A DNA stretch of 25,793 bases from Caldifarciminota bacterium (GTDB lineage: Bacteria > Hydrothermota > Tepidihabitantia > SM23-42). The number at the start of each line of letters is the position of its first letter. Position 1 is the stretch's first letter. The stretch is from the NCBI GenBank assembly GCA_030671005.1, contig DAOVAN010000005.1:1-25793 (forward strand), written 5' to 3'. The notes below the pieces were generated by a model. It saw only the letters and a program-made list of their open reading frames with translations, made no database searches and was not told where the DNA came from. This document shows positions 14,098 through 22,533 of this stretch, piece after piece. A program made the position numbers and the translations under genes.

Positions 14098-16125
14098 TCA
14101 GCCGATTCTTCTCAAGGCCGTGGATGCCAAGTTGGCTAATGTCTTGTCTTTTGACTGCTGCAGGTCCAACAGAATCATCTTGGCGTTATCACCATCCAGT
14201 TTAGCCAATGCACTGATTCCCAGCTCTTTTATTTTGCTGCCCTCGGCATCAGTTCTCCAGGCAATTCGTTTTAGCAAATCTGCGATCCAATTCATCGCTT
14301 CATACACTCTCTTTTCATCGATGGTCTTTAGCAACTCAACATACACATCATCTCCGCTCTCACTGAGACCCGGCAACAGATTGATGACCTCTTCTGCATC
14401 GACCAGCCTTCTCAACCCGCGCAACGCCTCACCTTTCACCTGGAGTGAAATGTCGTTCAATGCTTTCATAAGGCCCTCTTTGTAATCCAACTTGGCATAT
14501 GTCCTGACCAGTTCAAAGCGCACCCGATGGTCCTCGTCTTTTAGTATCCTCTCCAAACGCGGGATGACTGTCCGGTCACCGATGTCACCAAAGATACGAA
14601 CAATATTCCTCCGCAGATACCATTCACGGGCATCGAGGTTATTCGTCAAAACCTCAATGCTTTCCTCTCCGATGTTCTTCAATATATCAACCAATTTCAT
14701 CCGCACCGAAAAATCCTCGGCATCGCGCAGGAATTGAATCGCCTCCTCAACGGCACGACCCCCGAATTTTAGGATCGACGCACGCACATCAGGATACACG
14801 CCGCTCTCCCACAGGAACGAAAAGAGTATGGGTAAAACGCTTGAGTTACCGGTCGCGCTCAAGAACTGAACTATACGCTTTCGTAATTCTAATGACATTC
14901 CTGCACGCCCCGAAATCTTCCCGAAGGGCTCGATCAATCTTTCGCAGAACTCCCCCTGCTCATGTTCGGCCAAGACAGCGTACAACCCTTCCAGGTCTTT
15001 CATCAACTGGATGATTACGTCGTCGGCCGACTCCTGTTCAATGGCCAACGCAATCCTCATAACGACGCCGTCTGCCATATCGTAGTTCTTTTCCCTTATC
15101 AAGTGGGTTGTCAGCCTGACGAGTGACTTCAAAGCTCCGGCCCGGACATGTCCGTTCGGGGTTTCAAGCATGTTATAGTATGGCTGTATCACCATTTTAA
15201 GATCATCGCCGGTGATCGTAGAAGCAACGTCGCCGTCCATGAGCAGATCAATACCGGCATTGGCAAGGTATTCGTAAACATTGAGCTGTTTGTGCCTCAA
15301 TTGAGGCACTATTCCTTTGAACTTCTCTTTATCAATGACACCCATGACTCTCGCAACAAAATCTTTCTTGCCCTGTCTCTCCCAATTGATTATGAGCTCG
15401 ACCAGTGTCTCAACACCTAGCCTTGACATCATCGTTAGAACGAACGGTTTCATCTCGATATCCTGTAGAAGCGCTACCCGCTTCTCGAGCGGTAGCAGTT
15501 CAACCACACCCGATATTGCCTCACTGTATGAAGACCACTCATCCTTGGATATTTTTTCAATATCATTTATTACATCAACGAAAGGAATAATCGATTCGGA
15601 AACAGCAGCGCGTGCCCGAACGGTATCGATAAGACTACGGATCGCTTCTATGATCTCTTCGTGGGTCTTGGTTTCGGGCCCTACTTTTTCCCTACCGCTA
15701 ACAACATCCTGGGTGGCGTTAATCACGATACTCCTCGTTCCCTGTGAAATCAACATGCTCGCAACATCACCATGCGCTTCGATATCTGGTTGTCTACTCA
15801 CCAGTGTCGAGTACAGGTGTGAAACGTCATCCTGCTTTGCTCCCCTTGTGAATGCAATACTGTGCACATCTTTCTTTCTCAGGTTGTCAAGGAGGGATAT
15901 CAACGCGAGGTTATTACCTATCTCTACTCTTAAGTCCTGAAAGACGACCGCATCTTCAGAAAAGGTGATACGAAACTTTGGAGATTCGGTGAAGAGCTTA
16001 GCCAGCGCCGACATTGTACTGCTCACGGCCCTCTCAAAGACAGGATGTCCAGCTGGATAAGACCGAGCCGCTGTGAAACCAACCGCGAGTTGCTTAATCA
16101 ACTCCAAGACGAGCGACTGATCCAT
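14098..16125 (-). CDS. HEAT-repeat protein
   Basis: 675 residues, function unknown. The N-terminal 130 residues form a domain starting LVLELIKQLAVGFTAARSYPAGHP, a pattern I have seen in HEAT-repeat and response-regulator-associated proteins of several phyla. The remainder is mostly alpha-helical; from about residue 390 there are recognisable HEAT units (for example VLPILFSFLWESGVYPDVRA, REWYLRRNIVRIFGDIGDRT and HRVRFELVRTYAKLD). Such arrays act as protein-binding scaffolds. An in-frame ATG 28 codons upstream (16209) is rejected because that stretch contains the promoter, and the ATG at 16125 lies 5 bases after the -10 box. First gene of the operon with guaA, the diguanylate cyclase and the patatin. 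No signal peptide or membrane helix, so probably cytoplasmic. Confidence 0.8.
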   Translation of the reverse strand: MDQSLVLELIKQLAVGFTAARSYPAGHPVFERAVSSTMSALAKLFTESPKFRITFSEDAVVFQDLRVEIGNNLALISLLDNLRKKDVHSIAFTRGAKQDDVSHLYSTLVSRQPDIEAHGDVASMLISQGTRSIVINATQDVVSGREKVGPETKTHEEIIEAIRSLIDTVRARAAVSESIIPFVDVINDIEKISKDEWSSYSEAISGVVELLPLEKRVALLQDIEMKPFVLTMMSRLGVETLVELIINWERQGKKDFVARVMGVIDKEKFKGIVPQLRHKQLNVYEYLANAGIDLLMDGDVASTITGDDLKMVIQPYYNMLETPNGHVRAGALKSLVRLTTHLIREKNYDMADGVVMRIALAIEQESADDVIIQLMKDLEGLYAVLAEHEQGEFCERLIEPFGKISGRAGMSLELRKRIVQFLSATGNSSVLPILFSFLWESGVYPDVRASILKFGGRAVEEAIQFLRDAEDFSVRMKLVDILKNIGEESIEVLTNNLDAREWYLRRNIVRIFGDIGDRTVIPRLERILKDEDHRVRFELVRTYAKLDYKEGLMKALNDISLQVKGEALRGLRRLVDAEEVINLLPGLSESGDDVYVELLKTIDEKRVYEAMNWIADLLKRIAWRTDAEGSKIKELGISALAKLDGDNAKMILLDLQQSKDKTLANLASTALRRIG

Positions 16126-16130
16126 ACTTA

Positions 16131-16158
16131 ATCTTATTCTTTTTTCTACGTTTGTCAA
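16131..16158 (-). promoter_or_regulatory. Promoter of the HEAT-guaA-GGDEF-patatin operon, leaderless type
   Basis: On the minus strand TTGACA (16158-16153), 16-bp spacer containing an A6 tract, TAAGAT (16136-16131), then 5 bases to the ATG at 16125. Confidence 0.7.
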
Positions 16159-16169
16159 TATCAAAACCC

Positions 16170-16197
16170 TTGAAAAAGAAAGAATATAACATATAAT
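16170..16197 (+). promoter_or_regulatory. wbpA-like gene promoter with conventional leader
   Basis: TTGAAA (16170-16175), 16-bp spacer, TATAAT (16192-16197). A start near 16204 gives a leader of about 32 bases with AAGGGAG (16224-16230) 5 bases before the ATG at 16236. This is the one clearly conventional leader in the window. Confidence 0.65.
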
Positions 16198-16235
16198 ATC
16201 TACATTCAACTGACTTATTCTAAAAGGGAGTAGAA

Positions 16236-17546
16236 ATGCTTAGGAACTTGATTGCAAAAAAAAGAGCAAGGATTGGAATAGTTGGTCTTGGTTACGTGGG
16301 TTTGCCGTTGGCAGTTGAAATCGCCGCCAAGGGCTTCAAGGTAACCGGCATCGATATCGATGAGGCTCGAGTGCGGAGCATTAACAAGGGCATCTCCTTT
16401 ATCAGTGATGTCGAGTCTCCAGTATTGAAGAAATACGTGCGTCAGAAGCTGATCAACGCCACCACAGATCAGAGTCTACTTAAACGGTGTGATGTCATTC
16501 TGATCTGCGTTCCGACACCGGTGAGTGTGAATAAGGAACCGGACCTCACGCCCGTCATCAAGAGTTCTCAATGGATACAGAAGTATTTACGTAAGGATCA
16601 ACTCATAATCCTCAAGAGCACAACCTACCCGGAGACAACCGAGCGCGTTCTGTTACCCATCCTGGAAGCTGCCGGGCTCAAGGTTGGACGTGACTTTTAT
16701 TTGGCGTTCTGCCCCGAGAGGATAGACCCCGGAAACAAGAGGTTCGGTGTAGTCAACACACCAGTAATCATTGGTGGAGTGACTAAAAAATGTACCCGCA
16801 TCGCTGCTTTCTTCTACAAGCAATTCGTCGAAGGAGTGCATCCGGTATCTTCACCCCGTTCTGCTGAGATGACGAAGTTATTGGAGAATACTTTCCGGAA
16901 TGTGAACATCGCATTAGTTAACGAATTCGCGCAGTTGTGTGAACGCATGGGTGGAATCGACATATGGGAAGTAATCGAAGCGGCACGCACCAAGCCTTTT
17001 GGTTTTATGCCCTTCTTTCCCGGTCCAGGCGTCGGTGGTCATTGCATACCGATCGACCCCTACTATCTTTCATGGAAAGCCCGGGAATACGACTTTCATA
17101 CTGTCTTCATCGAACTGTCGGCAAGGATCAATGAAGAAATGCCTTATTTCGTGGTGAACAAGACGATCGATGTCTTAAGCCAATCTGGAGTCTGCCCGAA
17201 GAAGGCAAAGGTTTTGCTGTTGGGTATAGCGTTCAAGCGCGACATATCCGACCTCAGGGATTCGCCGGCACTCAAGGTGTACCAGATAATTGAACCCCGC
17301 GTCGGTCTGGTCAAATATCACGATCCTCACATACCGGTGTTACGAACCGACCACCGCGAAGTAAGATCGGTCAAGCTGAATTCAAAAGAGATCAAGAAGT
17401 ACGATATCGTGGTAATCCTCACCGATCACTCGGCATATGATTACGATATGATCACGAAGAATGCCCGTCTCATTGTCGACACCCGAAACGCGGTGCAAGA
17501 CGGACCAAGAATATTCAAACTGGGAGCAAAAGCAGACCGACTTTGA
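16236..17546 (+). CDS. wbpA: UDP-N-acetylglucosamine 6-dehydrogenase-type nucleotide-sugar dehydrogenase
   Basis: 436-residue NAD+-dependent enzyme that oxidises C6 of a UDP-HexNAc to the uronic acid, used for O-antigen or capsule sugars. It has the Rossmann motif GLGYVGLP (17-24), CVPTPV (91-96), STTYPETTERVL, FCPERIDPGN, catalytic Lys214 in EMTKLLEN, and catalytic Cys270 in GPGVGGHCIPIDP. The PSTTYP/TKPFGF/GGHCIPIDPYYLSWKAREY pattern fits WbpA (UDP-GlcNAc dehydrogenase) better than WecC (UDP-ManNAc) or Ugd; substrate choice is inferred. A monocistronic gene between divergent and convergent neighbours, with its own promoter and Shine-Dalgarno site. No other sugar-pathway genes lie nearby. 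No plus-strand terminator with a T-tract was found behind it. Confidence 0.88.
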   Translation: MLRNLIAKKRARIGIVGLGYVGLPLAVEIAAKGFKVTGIDIDEARVRSINKGISFISDVESPVLKKYVRQKLINATTDQSLLKRCDVILICVPTPVSVNKEPDLTPVIKSSQWIQKYLRKDQLIILKSTTYPETTERVLLPILEAAGLKVGRDFYLAFCPERIDPGNKRFGVVNTPVIIGGVTKKCTRIAAFFYKQFVEGVHPVSSPRSAEMTKLLENTFRNVNIALVNEFAQLCERMGGIDIWEVIEAARTKPFGFMPFFPGPGVGGHCIPIDPYYLSWKAREYDFHTVFIELSARINEEMPYFVVNKTIDVLSQSGVCPKKAKVLLLGIAFKRDISDLRDSPALKVYQIIEPRVGLVKYHDPHIPVLRTDHREVRSVKLNSKEIKKYDIVVILTDHSAYDYDMITKNARLIVDTRNAVQDGPRIFKLGAKADRL

Positions 17547-17596
17547 GTCTTTAACAGGACGAGATTGACCGTTGTTTACCCGGAATAAATCTACCT

Positions 17597-17633
17597 AAAA
17601 ACGTTCCGGCCGCGACCCGCAGGTCGCGACCGG
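17597..17633 (-). terminator. Rho-independent terminator, minus strand
   Basis: Hairpin 17633-17606: CCGGTCGCGACC pairs with GGTCGCGGCCGG around TGCG (one mismatch). It is followed on the minus strand by AACG and then TTTTT (17601-17597). It would end the mutS operon and/or the small RNA; the four bases between stem and T-tract make it slightly atypical. On the plus strand there is no T-tract, so it serves wbpA less well. Confidence 0.65.
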
Positions 17634-17676
17634 GAGGGGAAATGAATCTATTAGTTTGGCAATAGATTCAATACAT
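17597..17676 (-). ncRNA. Candidate small RNA downstream of mutS
   Basis: A predicted transcript of about 80 nt with no useful reading frame (a start at 17676 reads ATG TAT TGA). From its 5' end it contains a perfect 10-bp hairpin (TGAATCTATT ... AATAGATTCA, 17670-17643), a C-rich stretch (CCCCTCCC) holding CCTCC, the complement of the Shine-Dalgarno core, then a strong GC hairpin and T5. It has its own near-consensus promoter just behind the mutS stop. The short RNA is inferred from promoter plus terminator. Alternative: this is only the mutS/operon terminator region plus a spurious promoter. Confidence 0.5.
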
Positions 17677-17682
17677 TAGTTT

Positions 17683-17710
17683 ATTATAGCTAATTGCCCA
17701 AAAATGTCAA
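17683..17710 (-). promoter_or_regulatory. Orphan promoter behind mutS
   Basis: On the minus strand perfect TTGACA (17710-17705), 16-bp spacer, perfect TATAAT (17688-17683), and 6 bases to 17676. No coding gene follows on this strand before wbpA antisense sequence, so it points to a non-coding RNA. Confidence 0.65.
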
Positions 17711-17726
17711 GAGACCCCTGAAGATT

Positions 17727-20171
17727 CTAGCGGTCGACAAAAAGATCCTGCTGGGATAATTTCGCCCGCTTCATTCTCCTCACGCTGAAAACTTCGCCCT
17801 CTTCAAAATCCCGCAACAGTTGTTTTGCTCGAGCGATCACTGACTCAGGTAACCCAGCAAGACGGGCTACCTGAATTCCATACGACTGATCACTTGGTCC
17901 CGGGCTCAACTTCCGCAAGAATATTATCTCATCCCCCCATTCTTTCACCAAGAAGTTGTGGTTCTTTACGCCTTTGAGAAAATCTTCGATCCTGGTTAAT
18001 TCATGAAAGTGCGTGGCAAAAAGTGTTCTCGGTTTCTTGTTACCATGCAGATACTCAACAACTGACCACGCTAAAGCCAACCCATCGTACGTCGACGTCC
18101 CTCTACCAACCTCGTCAAGAATAACCAAGCTCTGTTCCGTTACATTATTCACGATGTTTGCCGTTTCCATCATCTCAGCAAGAAATGTACTGACCCCGCG
18201 CGATATGTCATCACTGGCTCCAATGCGCGTGAAGATCTTATCAACCACACCAATTGCCGCTTCTTTGGCGGGTACAAAACTGCCCAACTGAGCCATGATT
18301 GTGATGAGTGCCACCTGCCGCAGATATGTCGACTTGCCGGCCATATTGGGTCCGGTTATGATCAATATCTGATTGCGTTCGCGATTAAGATACGTATCAT
18401 TTGGTATGAACGAACCCTTTTCCAGGATTCTTTCGACGACAGGATGGCGTCCATCGGTGATCACGGTCCTTCGGTCGTTGTTTATGATCGGCCTCGCGTA
18501 GTTGTTGATCGCCGCGCTGTGCGCAAAAGACTGTAGCATATCCAAAATGGCCAATGCCCGCGTTGTTTCGAGAATTGCATTATTGCGCTCCGCAACTCGT
18601 TCCCGAACCCCAACGTATAACTCATACTCAAGATTTCTTGTCTTTTCTTCGGCACCAAGAATCTTATCCTCAAATTCCTTTAGCTCTACGGTGTAGTATC
18701 TCTCCACATTTGTCAGAGTTTGCTTTCTTATGTAGTCTTGCGGCACCAAGTGAAGATTCGGCTTGGTAACCGCGATGAAGTACCCGAAGACACTATTGTA
18801 AGAAACCTTCAACGTCGAGATGCCGGTCCTCTTCCTCTCGGTCTCTTCAAATTGCAGAAGCCACTTCTTACCACCCCGCGCGACGTCCCGCAATTCATCC
18901 AACTCTTTCGAATAACCTTCTTTTATAATTCCACCCTCATCCATTGTTGCCGGCGGGCTTGCTACGATGGAATCATCTATGAGCGTGACGACATCATCGA
19001 AATTCCCGATATGCTCGTGGATATCGGTAATCTTGGTGCTCTCACATCCTTCGATCAGTTCTTTCACCTTCGGATACACATTCAAGGATTCCCTTAAAGA
19101 CACCATTTCCCTCGGCAGCACCCTTTGGCATGCGAGCCGGGCGGTTATTCGCTCGACATCCTGTATCGCCTCGAGCACATTGCGCAACTCTTCACGCAAG
19201 TATTCCCGACTCTTCAGTTCCTCAACGCTATCAAGACGCTGTTCAATCAATTCTACGTCGATCAGGGGCTCAATCAATTCGCGGCGCAGCCGCCGTTTCC
19301 CAAATGGGGTCATGCAATGATCCATGATCCAGAACAACGTTTTAGTCTGCTCGCCATGAATATTATCCACAATCTCCAGATTCCGTCGTGTTGTGGAATC
19401 GATATAAAGCGTGTCATGAGTCTCGAACAAGGTTATCCTATCTATGTGAGAAAGCGATGACTTCTGATTTTCGGCAAGATAATATAGCAACGCACCGGCT
19501 GCACCAATGCCCAGTTTCTTTTCCTCAACGCCGAAACCATCCAGGGTCACAACACGGAAATGATCGAGCAGCTTCTTGTATGCGATCTCATGGACAAAAT
19601 GATAACCGTCTATTTGCGTCAAGGACTGTGCAATCTCCAGTTCAACACCCTCAGGAATCACGACCTCCTTCACCTCTCGACGCAGGAGTATTTCTGATAA
19701 CTGCTCAGATAGGACTTCGCCACAGGAGAATTCGCCGCTCGTCAGATCGCAAAACGCAACACCAGTGCGGTTCTCATCGGGAAGACATGCGGCCAAGAAG
19801 AGTGCCTTCGTTTCATCAAGCAGCGAGGGTCTCAACACGGTACCCGGAGTGATAACCTCAATGACATCGCGCGCGACTAACTTCTTACCCTTGGTCGCCG
19901 GCTCCAGTTGTTCACATATTGCTACCTTGAGACCATGTTTGACGAGTTTTGCAATATAATTCTCGGCAGCCTTTATCGGTACACCGGCGAGCGGCACGCG
20001 TGGACCCTTGCCAATCGTCTTCGATGTGAGGGTAATACCCAAATAAGAACTCGCCAGTTTCGCATCATCATAATAGAATTCGTAAAAATCTCCAACTCGA
20101 AAGAGCAGCATGACATCCTTGTACTTGTTCTTGATCTTTTGATATTGTTCAAGAAGTGGGGTAAGATGCAT
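17727..20171 (-). CDS. mutS: DNA mismatch repair protein MutS
   Basis: 814-residue mismatch-recognition ATPase. The N terminus (TPLLEQYQKIKNKYKD) leads to the mismatch-wedge motif F29-Y30-E31 in RVGDFYEFYYDDA. Core and lever domains follow, then the ABC-type ATPase with Walker A GPNMAGKST (607-615) and STFLAEMMET, Walker B LVILDEVGRGTSTYDG (682-697), and FATHFHELT. It ends with a short basic tail, somewhat shorter than E. coli MutS, so the C-terminal tetramerisation element may be missing. It follows the SPOR gene by 79 bases on the same strand; no clear promoter or Shine-Dalgarno site was found for it, so it is probably read from the lapA promoter. No mutL in the window. Confidence 0.97.
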   Translation of the reverse strand: MHLTPLLEQYQKIKNKYKDVMLLFRVGDFYEFYYDDAKLASSYLGITLTSKTIGKGPRVPLAGVPIKAAENYIAKLVKHGLKVAICEQLEPATKGKKLVARDVIEVITPGTVLRPSLLDETKALFLAACLPDENRTGVAFCDLTSGEFSCGEVLSEQLSEILLRREVKEVVIPEGVELEIAQSLTQIDGYHFVHEIAYKKLLDHFRVVTLDGFGVEEKKLGIGAAGALLYYLAENQKSSLSHIDRITLFETHDTLYIDSTTRRNLEIVDNIHGEQTKTLFWIMDHCMTPFGKRRLRRELIEPLIDVELIEQRLDSVEELKSREYLREELRNVLEAIQDVERITARLACQRVLPREMVSLRESLNVYPKVKELIEGCESTKITDIHEHIGNFDDVVTLIDDSIVASPPATMDEGGIIKEGYSKELDELRDVARGGKKWLLQFEETERKRTGISTLKVSYNSVFGYFIAVTKPNLHLVPQDYIRKQTLTNVERYYTVELKEFEDKILGAEEKTRNLEYELYVGVRERVAERNNAILETTRALAILDMLQSFAHSAAINNYARPIINNDRRTVITDGRHPVVERILEKGSFIPNDTYLNRERNQILIITGPNMAGKSTYLRQVALITIMAQLGSFVPAKEAAIGVVDKIFTRIGASDDISRGVSTFLAEMMETANIVNNVTEQSLVILDEVGRGTSTYDGLALAWSVVEYLHGNKKPRTLFATHFHELTRIEDFLKGVKNHNFLVKEWGDEIIFLRKLSPGPSDQSYGIQVARLAGLPESVIARAKQLLRDFEEGEVFSVRRMKRAKLSQQDLFVDR

Positions 20172-20250
20172 GAATCGTTTTTTAGCTGTACTGCTTGATG
20201 TTATTGAAGTCTAACGACCCCATCACGCGCAGCTTGTAGTCGCATCTGTT

Positions 20251-21006
20251 TTAGGAACCTCGTACTACGTTTCCCTTCAACCCTAGTGAGTCGAGTTTCA
20301 GCATGTACTCTTTTGCTTGTTCAAGGGTAAGAAACCGGCCCGTCCACACCCTATAGTAGAGCTGGCCTTTAATGAACGCCTCAACGATGTGGACCTCAAG
20401 CCCCTTGTCCCGTAATGTCACCGCATACTTGTCTGCGTTGCTTTTGTTACGATAAGAGCCAAGCTGTATTGCATAGTACTCCTGCGCCACATCTTTTTTC
20501 TGAGTGATATTCGCCGCGCGTTCGCTCCATACCGATTTCGGAAAAGAACGCTGCAATTCCTCCAGGATACCCTCACCCTTCTCTGTCTCATCAATACTGA
20601 TACGGCAGATTCCCTGCCAGAACATGATCTCATCACGATATTCAGTTTCCGGGTAGCGCGTGATGGTTTTGTCTAGATTGGCGAGCGCGGTCACGAAATT
20701 CTTACGCGCTATGTTGATCTTTGCAATCTCCAGGTAGGAAATATCCGCATAACGAGATTGCGCGTGATGATTGATCACTTCGTGGTAATAGTAAGATGCA
20801 GAATCAGGATTGATCGATAAACGGCCCAGGTAATAGTAGACTTCCCCAATGCGTGGATGATCTCCGTCCTCTTTCAGTTCATAGAATATTTCCTTGGCAC
20901 GGGTGAATTGAAAAGAGTTGAATAAACGTATCGCCTCGTCTATGTCCTGGCCGAACAATAGACAAGGAATTACAAGACAGCAGAAAATGATTCTATAGCG
21001 TGACAT
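20251..21006 (-). CDS. Secreted TPR protein with C-terminal SPOR domain
   Basis: 251-residue periplasmic protein. A signal peptide (MSRYRIIFCCLVIPCLLFGQ, cleavage after about 20) precedes a region of TPR-like helices (about 22-160), with repeating DxxxAxLFxxxxFxxA and YYYLGRL patterns. The last 75 residues form a SPOR domain: YYAIQLGSYRNKSNADKYA, then VWTGRFLTLEQAKEYM. SPOR domains bind peptidoglycan denuded of stem peptides, commonly at division sites, so a cell-wall or division role is likely. Its start lies 37 bases inside the end of lapB, an unusually long overlap, but the first ATG is required for the signal peptide. Confidence 0.85.
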   Translation of the reverse strand: MSRYRIIFCCLVIPCLLFGQDIDEAIRLFNSFQFTRAKEIFYELKEDGDHPRIGEVYYYLGRLSINPDSASYYYHEVINHHAQSRYADISYLEIAKINIARKNFVTALANLDKTITRYPETEYRDEIMFWQGICRISIDETEKGEGILEELQRSFPKSVWSERAANITQKKDVAQEYYAIQLGSYRNKSNADKYAVTLRDKGLEVHIVEAFIKGQLYYRVWTGRFLTLEQAKEYMLKLDSLGLKGNVVRGS

Positions 21007-22100
21007 TTCTCACATAGGAACGAATATTCCGCTCTTGTGTTCCCACACCTGGAACACCTATATCCGTGGCAACACAGCGATTGCTCAATTTCATCGAGCC
21101 CTTCAATTATCGATTCATCCCCAGCCCGCGATCTCAACAAGCGAATCTTGGGCAGGACACTTCGGGGGAATAGCTCGAACAACCTGAGGTAGATATCTTG
21201 TGCTGCTTCGACATCATTTTTTTTCTCATATAGACTCGCCAGGGCGAAGGCGACCGAAAAATTCCTGGGATCCTTGGCCGAAATCTTCTCGTATATAGGA
21301 ATTATATCGTTGAATGTACCTAGTTCAAAGCTGACTTTCTCAAAATGCGGTATGATCAGAAACGCGTACTCAGGATGCTGACTGATGATCTTCAGATAAT
21401 ACTCACGTGCTTTCTTCAAATCGTCTTTCCTCTCATAGAAATTACCCATCGAGTACGTCCCGGTAATTGAGTCGGGAGCTATCCTCAGGGACTTCTTGAG
21501 CAGATTGAAAACCTCCTTTTCACCCTCTGAATCTTCCGCGGCCAAGTTTTCCATCTTGCCACGCGCTAAGGCAGCATAGTAGAAGGCGCGCCGGTTTTCA
21601 TTCTTGGGTTTAAACTTACCCTCTTCGTAAATGCTAATGCAGTCTTTGTAGCTTCCCATATCTTCATATATCTTCAGAATCGACTCGTAAGCCTGTTTGT
21701 CTTTATTGTCGATTCTCAATATTTCCTTCAAGAAAGAAACGGCCCGGTTCGGTCGGTTTGCATCAAGCGCATCCTGGGCTAATGCGTAATACAGTTTTTT
21801 TTCTTCGTGCTTCTTCAGCGTCGGCCGCGCCGTTAGGGACTGATGTATCTGCATGGCACGAGAAACGTCCCCTCTTTTCCGGTACAAATCACCCAGTCTG
21901 AGATAGGCATCAAATAGACCGGAATCAATATTGACTGCCTCCTTGAGCCTCTTGATGGCGAGCTCTTCGTTGTTCTCGAGTAACGCAATGAGTGATTCCA
22001 AGTAGGGATGGTATGCAGTCGTCTTCATGCGTAGTCTGTGGAAATACATGTAGATTATGATCGCAATCAAGGCGACGATAATAATGATGAGTACCGTCAT
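20970..22100 (-). CDS. lapB: LapB-like TPR protein with rubredoxin-type zinc site
   Basis: 376 residues. One N-terminal transmembrane helix (TVLIIIIVALIAIIIYMYF), about eight TPR units, and a C-terminal metal knuckle C349xxC352 ... C363xxC366 (YRCSRCGNTRAEYSFLCEKC). This is the layout of LapB/YciM, which in E. coli directs FtsH to degrade LpxC and so controls lipopolysaccharide synthesis. Placement directly after a LapA-type gene, with a four-base overlap, supports the call. GGAGGAGG lies 5 bases before the ATG. Overall identity to E. coli LapB is not assessed, and the regulatory role is inferred from domains and neighbourhood; lpxC and ftsH are not in the window. Confidence 0.8.
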   Translation of the reverse strand: MTVLIIIIVALIAIIIYMYFHRLRMKTTAYHPYLESLIALLENNEELAIKRLKEAVNIDSGLFDAYLRLGDLYRKRGDVSRAMQIHQSLTARPTLKKHEEKKLYYALAQDALDANRPNRAVSFLKEILRIDNKDKQAYESILKIYEDMGSYKDCISIYEEGKFKPKNENRRAFYYAALARGKMENLAAEDSEGEKEVFNLLKKSLRIAPDSITGTYSMGNFYERKDDLKKAREYYLKIISQHPEYAFLIIPHFEKVSFELGTFNDIIPIYEKISAKDPRNFSVAFALASLYEKKNDVEAAQDIYLRLFELFPRSVLPKIRLLRSRAGDESIIEGLDEIEQSLCCHGYRCSRCGNTRAEYSFLCEKCHAIESFSAVL

Positions 22101-22393
22101 TTTTCCTCCTCCAGAGGTAGATTGCGCAGGGCATCGAGTTCTTTTTTCAAATTTCTGTTCTCCTTGTTCATCCTGTACAGATTGGTTCGCAACACAATCT
22201 CATCCGCAAGGGCAAGAACAAGAACGAAAACCATGCCCGCAATGAACGCATAAAAGCAGACGATGGCCAATGAAATATCAAAAACCCTATAGCCAAATAC
22301 ATCCAAATCGACTCTTGCTTGGGAGTTGAGTACCATGAAACCTATCATGAAGCCAATTACAAGAACCACAAAAATCAATCCCAAAAATCTCAT
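22097..22393 (-). CDS. lapA: LapA-domain inner-membrane protein
   Basis: 98 residues with the LapA (DUF1049) layout: transmembrane helix 1 (about 3-22), a short loop with LNSQARVDLDVFGYRVFDISLA, helix 2 (about 43-63), then a charged coiled coil (RTNLYRMNKENRNLKKELDALRN). LapA partners LapB in envelope lipopolysaccharide control. It is the first gene of the lapA-lapB-SPOR-mutS run. AAGGAGG four bases before the ATG and a promoter with -10 box 15 bases upstream give a leader of about 9 bases consisting mostly of the ribosome binding site. Confidence 0.85.
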   Translation of the reverse strand: MRFLGLIFVVLVIGFMIGFMVLNSQARVDLDVFGYRVFDISLAIVCFYAFIAGMVFVLVLALADEIVLRTNLYRMNKENRNLKKELDALRNLPLEEEK

Positions 22394-22408
22394 TGAACCT
22401 CCTTTTCA

Positions 22409-22436
22409 ATAATATTCATATTAATATTCTTGTCAA
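22409..22436 (-). promoter_or_regulatory. lapA promoter with ultra-short leader
   Basis: On the minus strand TTGACA (22436-22431), 16-bp spacer, TATTAT (22414-22409), then 15 bases with AAGGAGG to the ATG at 22393. GAATATTA occurs twice, once within the spacer and once running from the spacer into the -10 box. Confidence 0.65.
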
Positions 22437-22500
22437 CAATATAATTGATGCCAAAAAACCTGGTGCGTTCTCTCCTTTATATCATTCTCAAACTAAATGC

Positions 22501-22528
22501 TTGACCTTTGATTCATTGTGCGTATTAT
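22501..22528 (+). promoter_or_regulatory. ddl promoter, leaderless type
   Basis: TTGACC (22501-22506), 16-bp spacer, TATTAT (22523-22528), then 5 bases to the ATG at 22534. Divergent from the lapA promoter, 64 bp between -35 boxes. Confidence 0.65.
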
Positions 22529-22533
22529 GTGCC

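Noticed and set aside
15317..15940. 207-codon open frame on the plus strand opposite the HEAT gene
   Set aside because: Ser/Thr-rich shadow frame without family motifs; the real gene is on the other strand.
20172..20250. Short frames in the gap between the SPOR gene and mutS, one reading on in frame from the SPOR stop codon
   Set aside because: About 20 codons only, no supporting promoter or ribosome binding site; readthrough cannot be argued from sequence alone.
22393..22533. 47-codon N-terminal extension of ddl
   Set aside because: No similarity to Ddl N termini; the region holds the lapA and ddl promoters.
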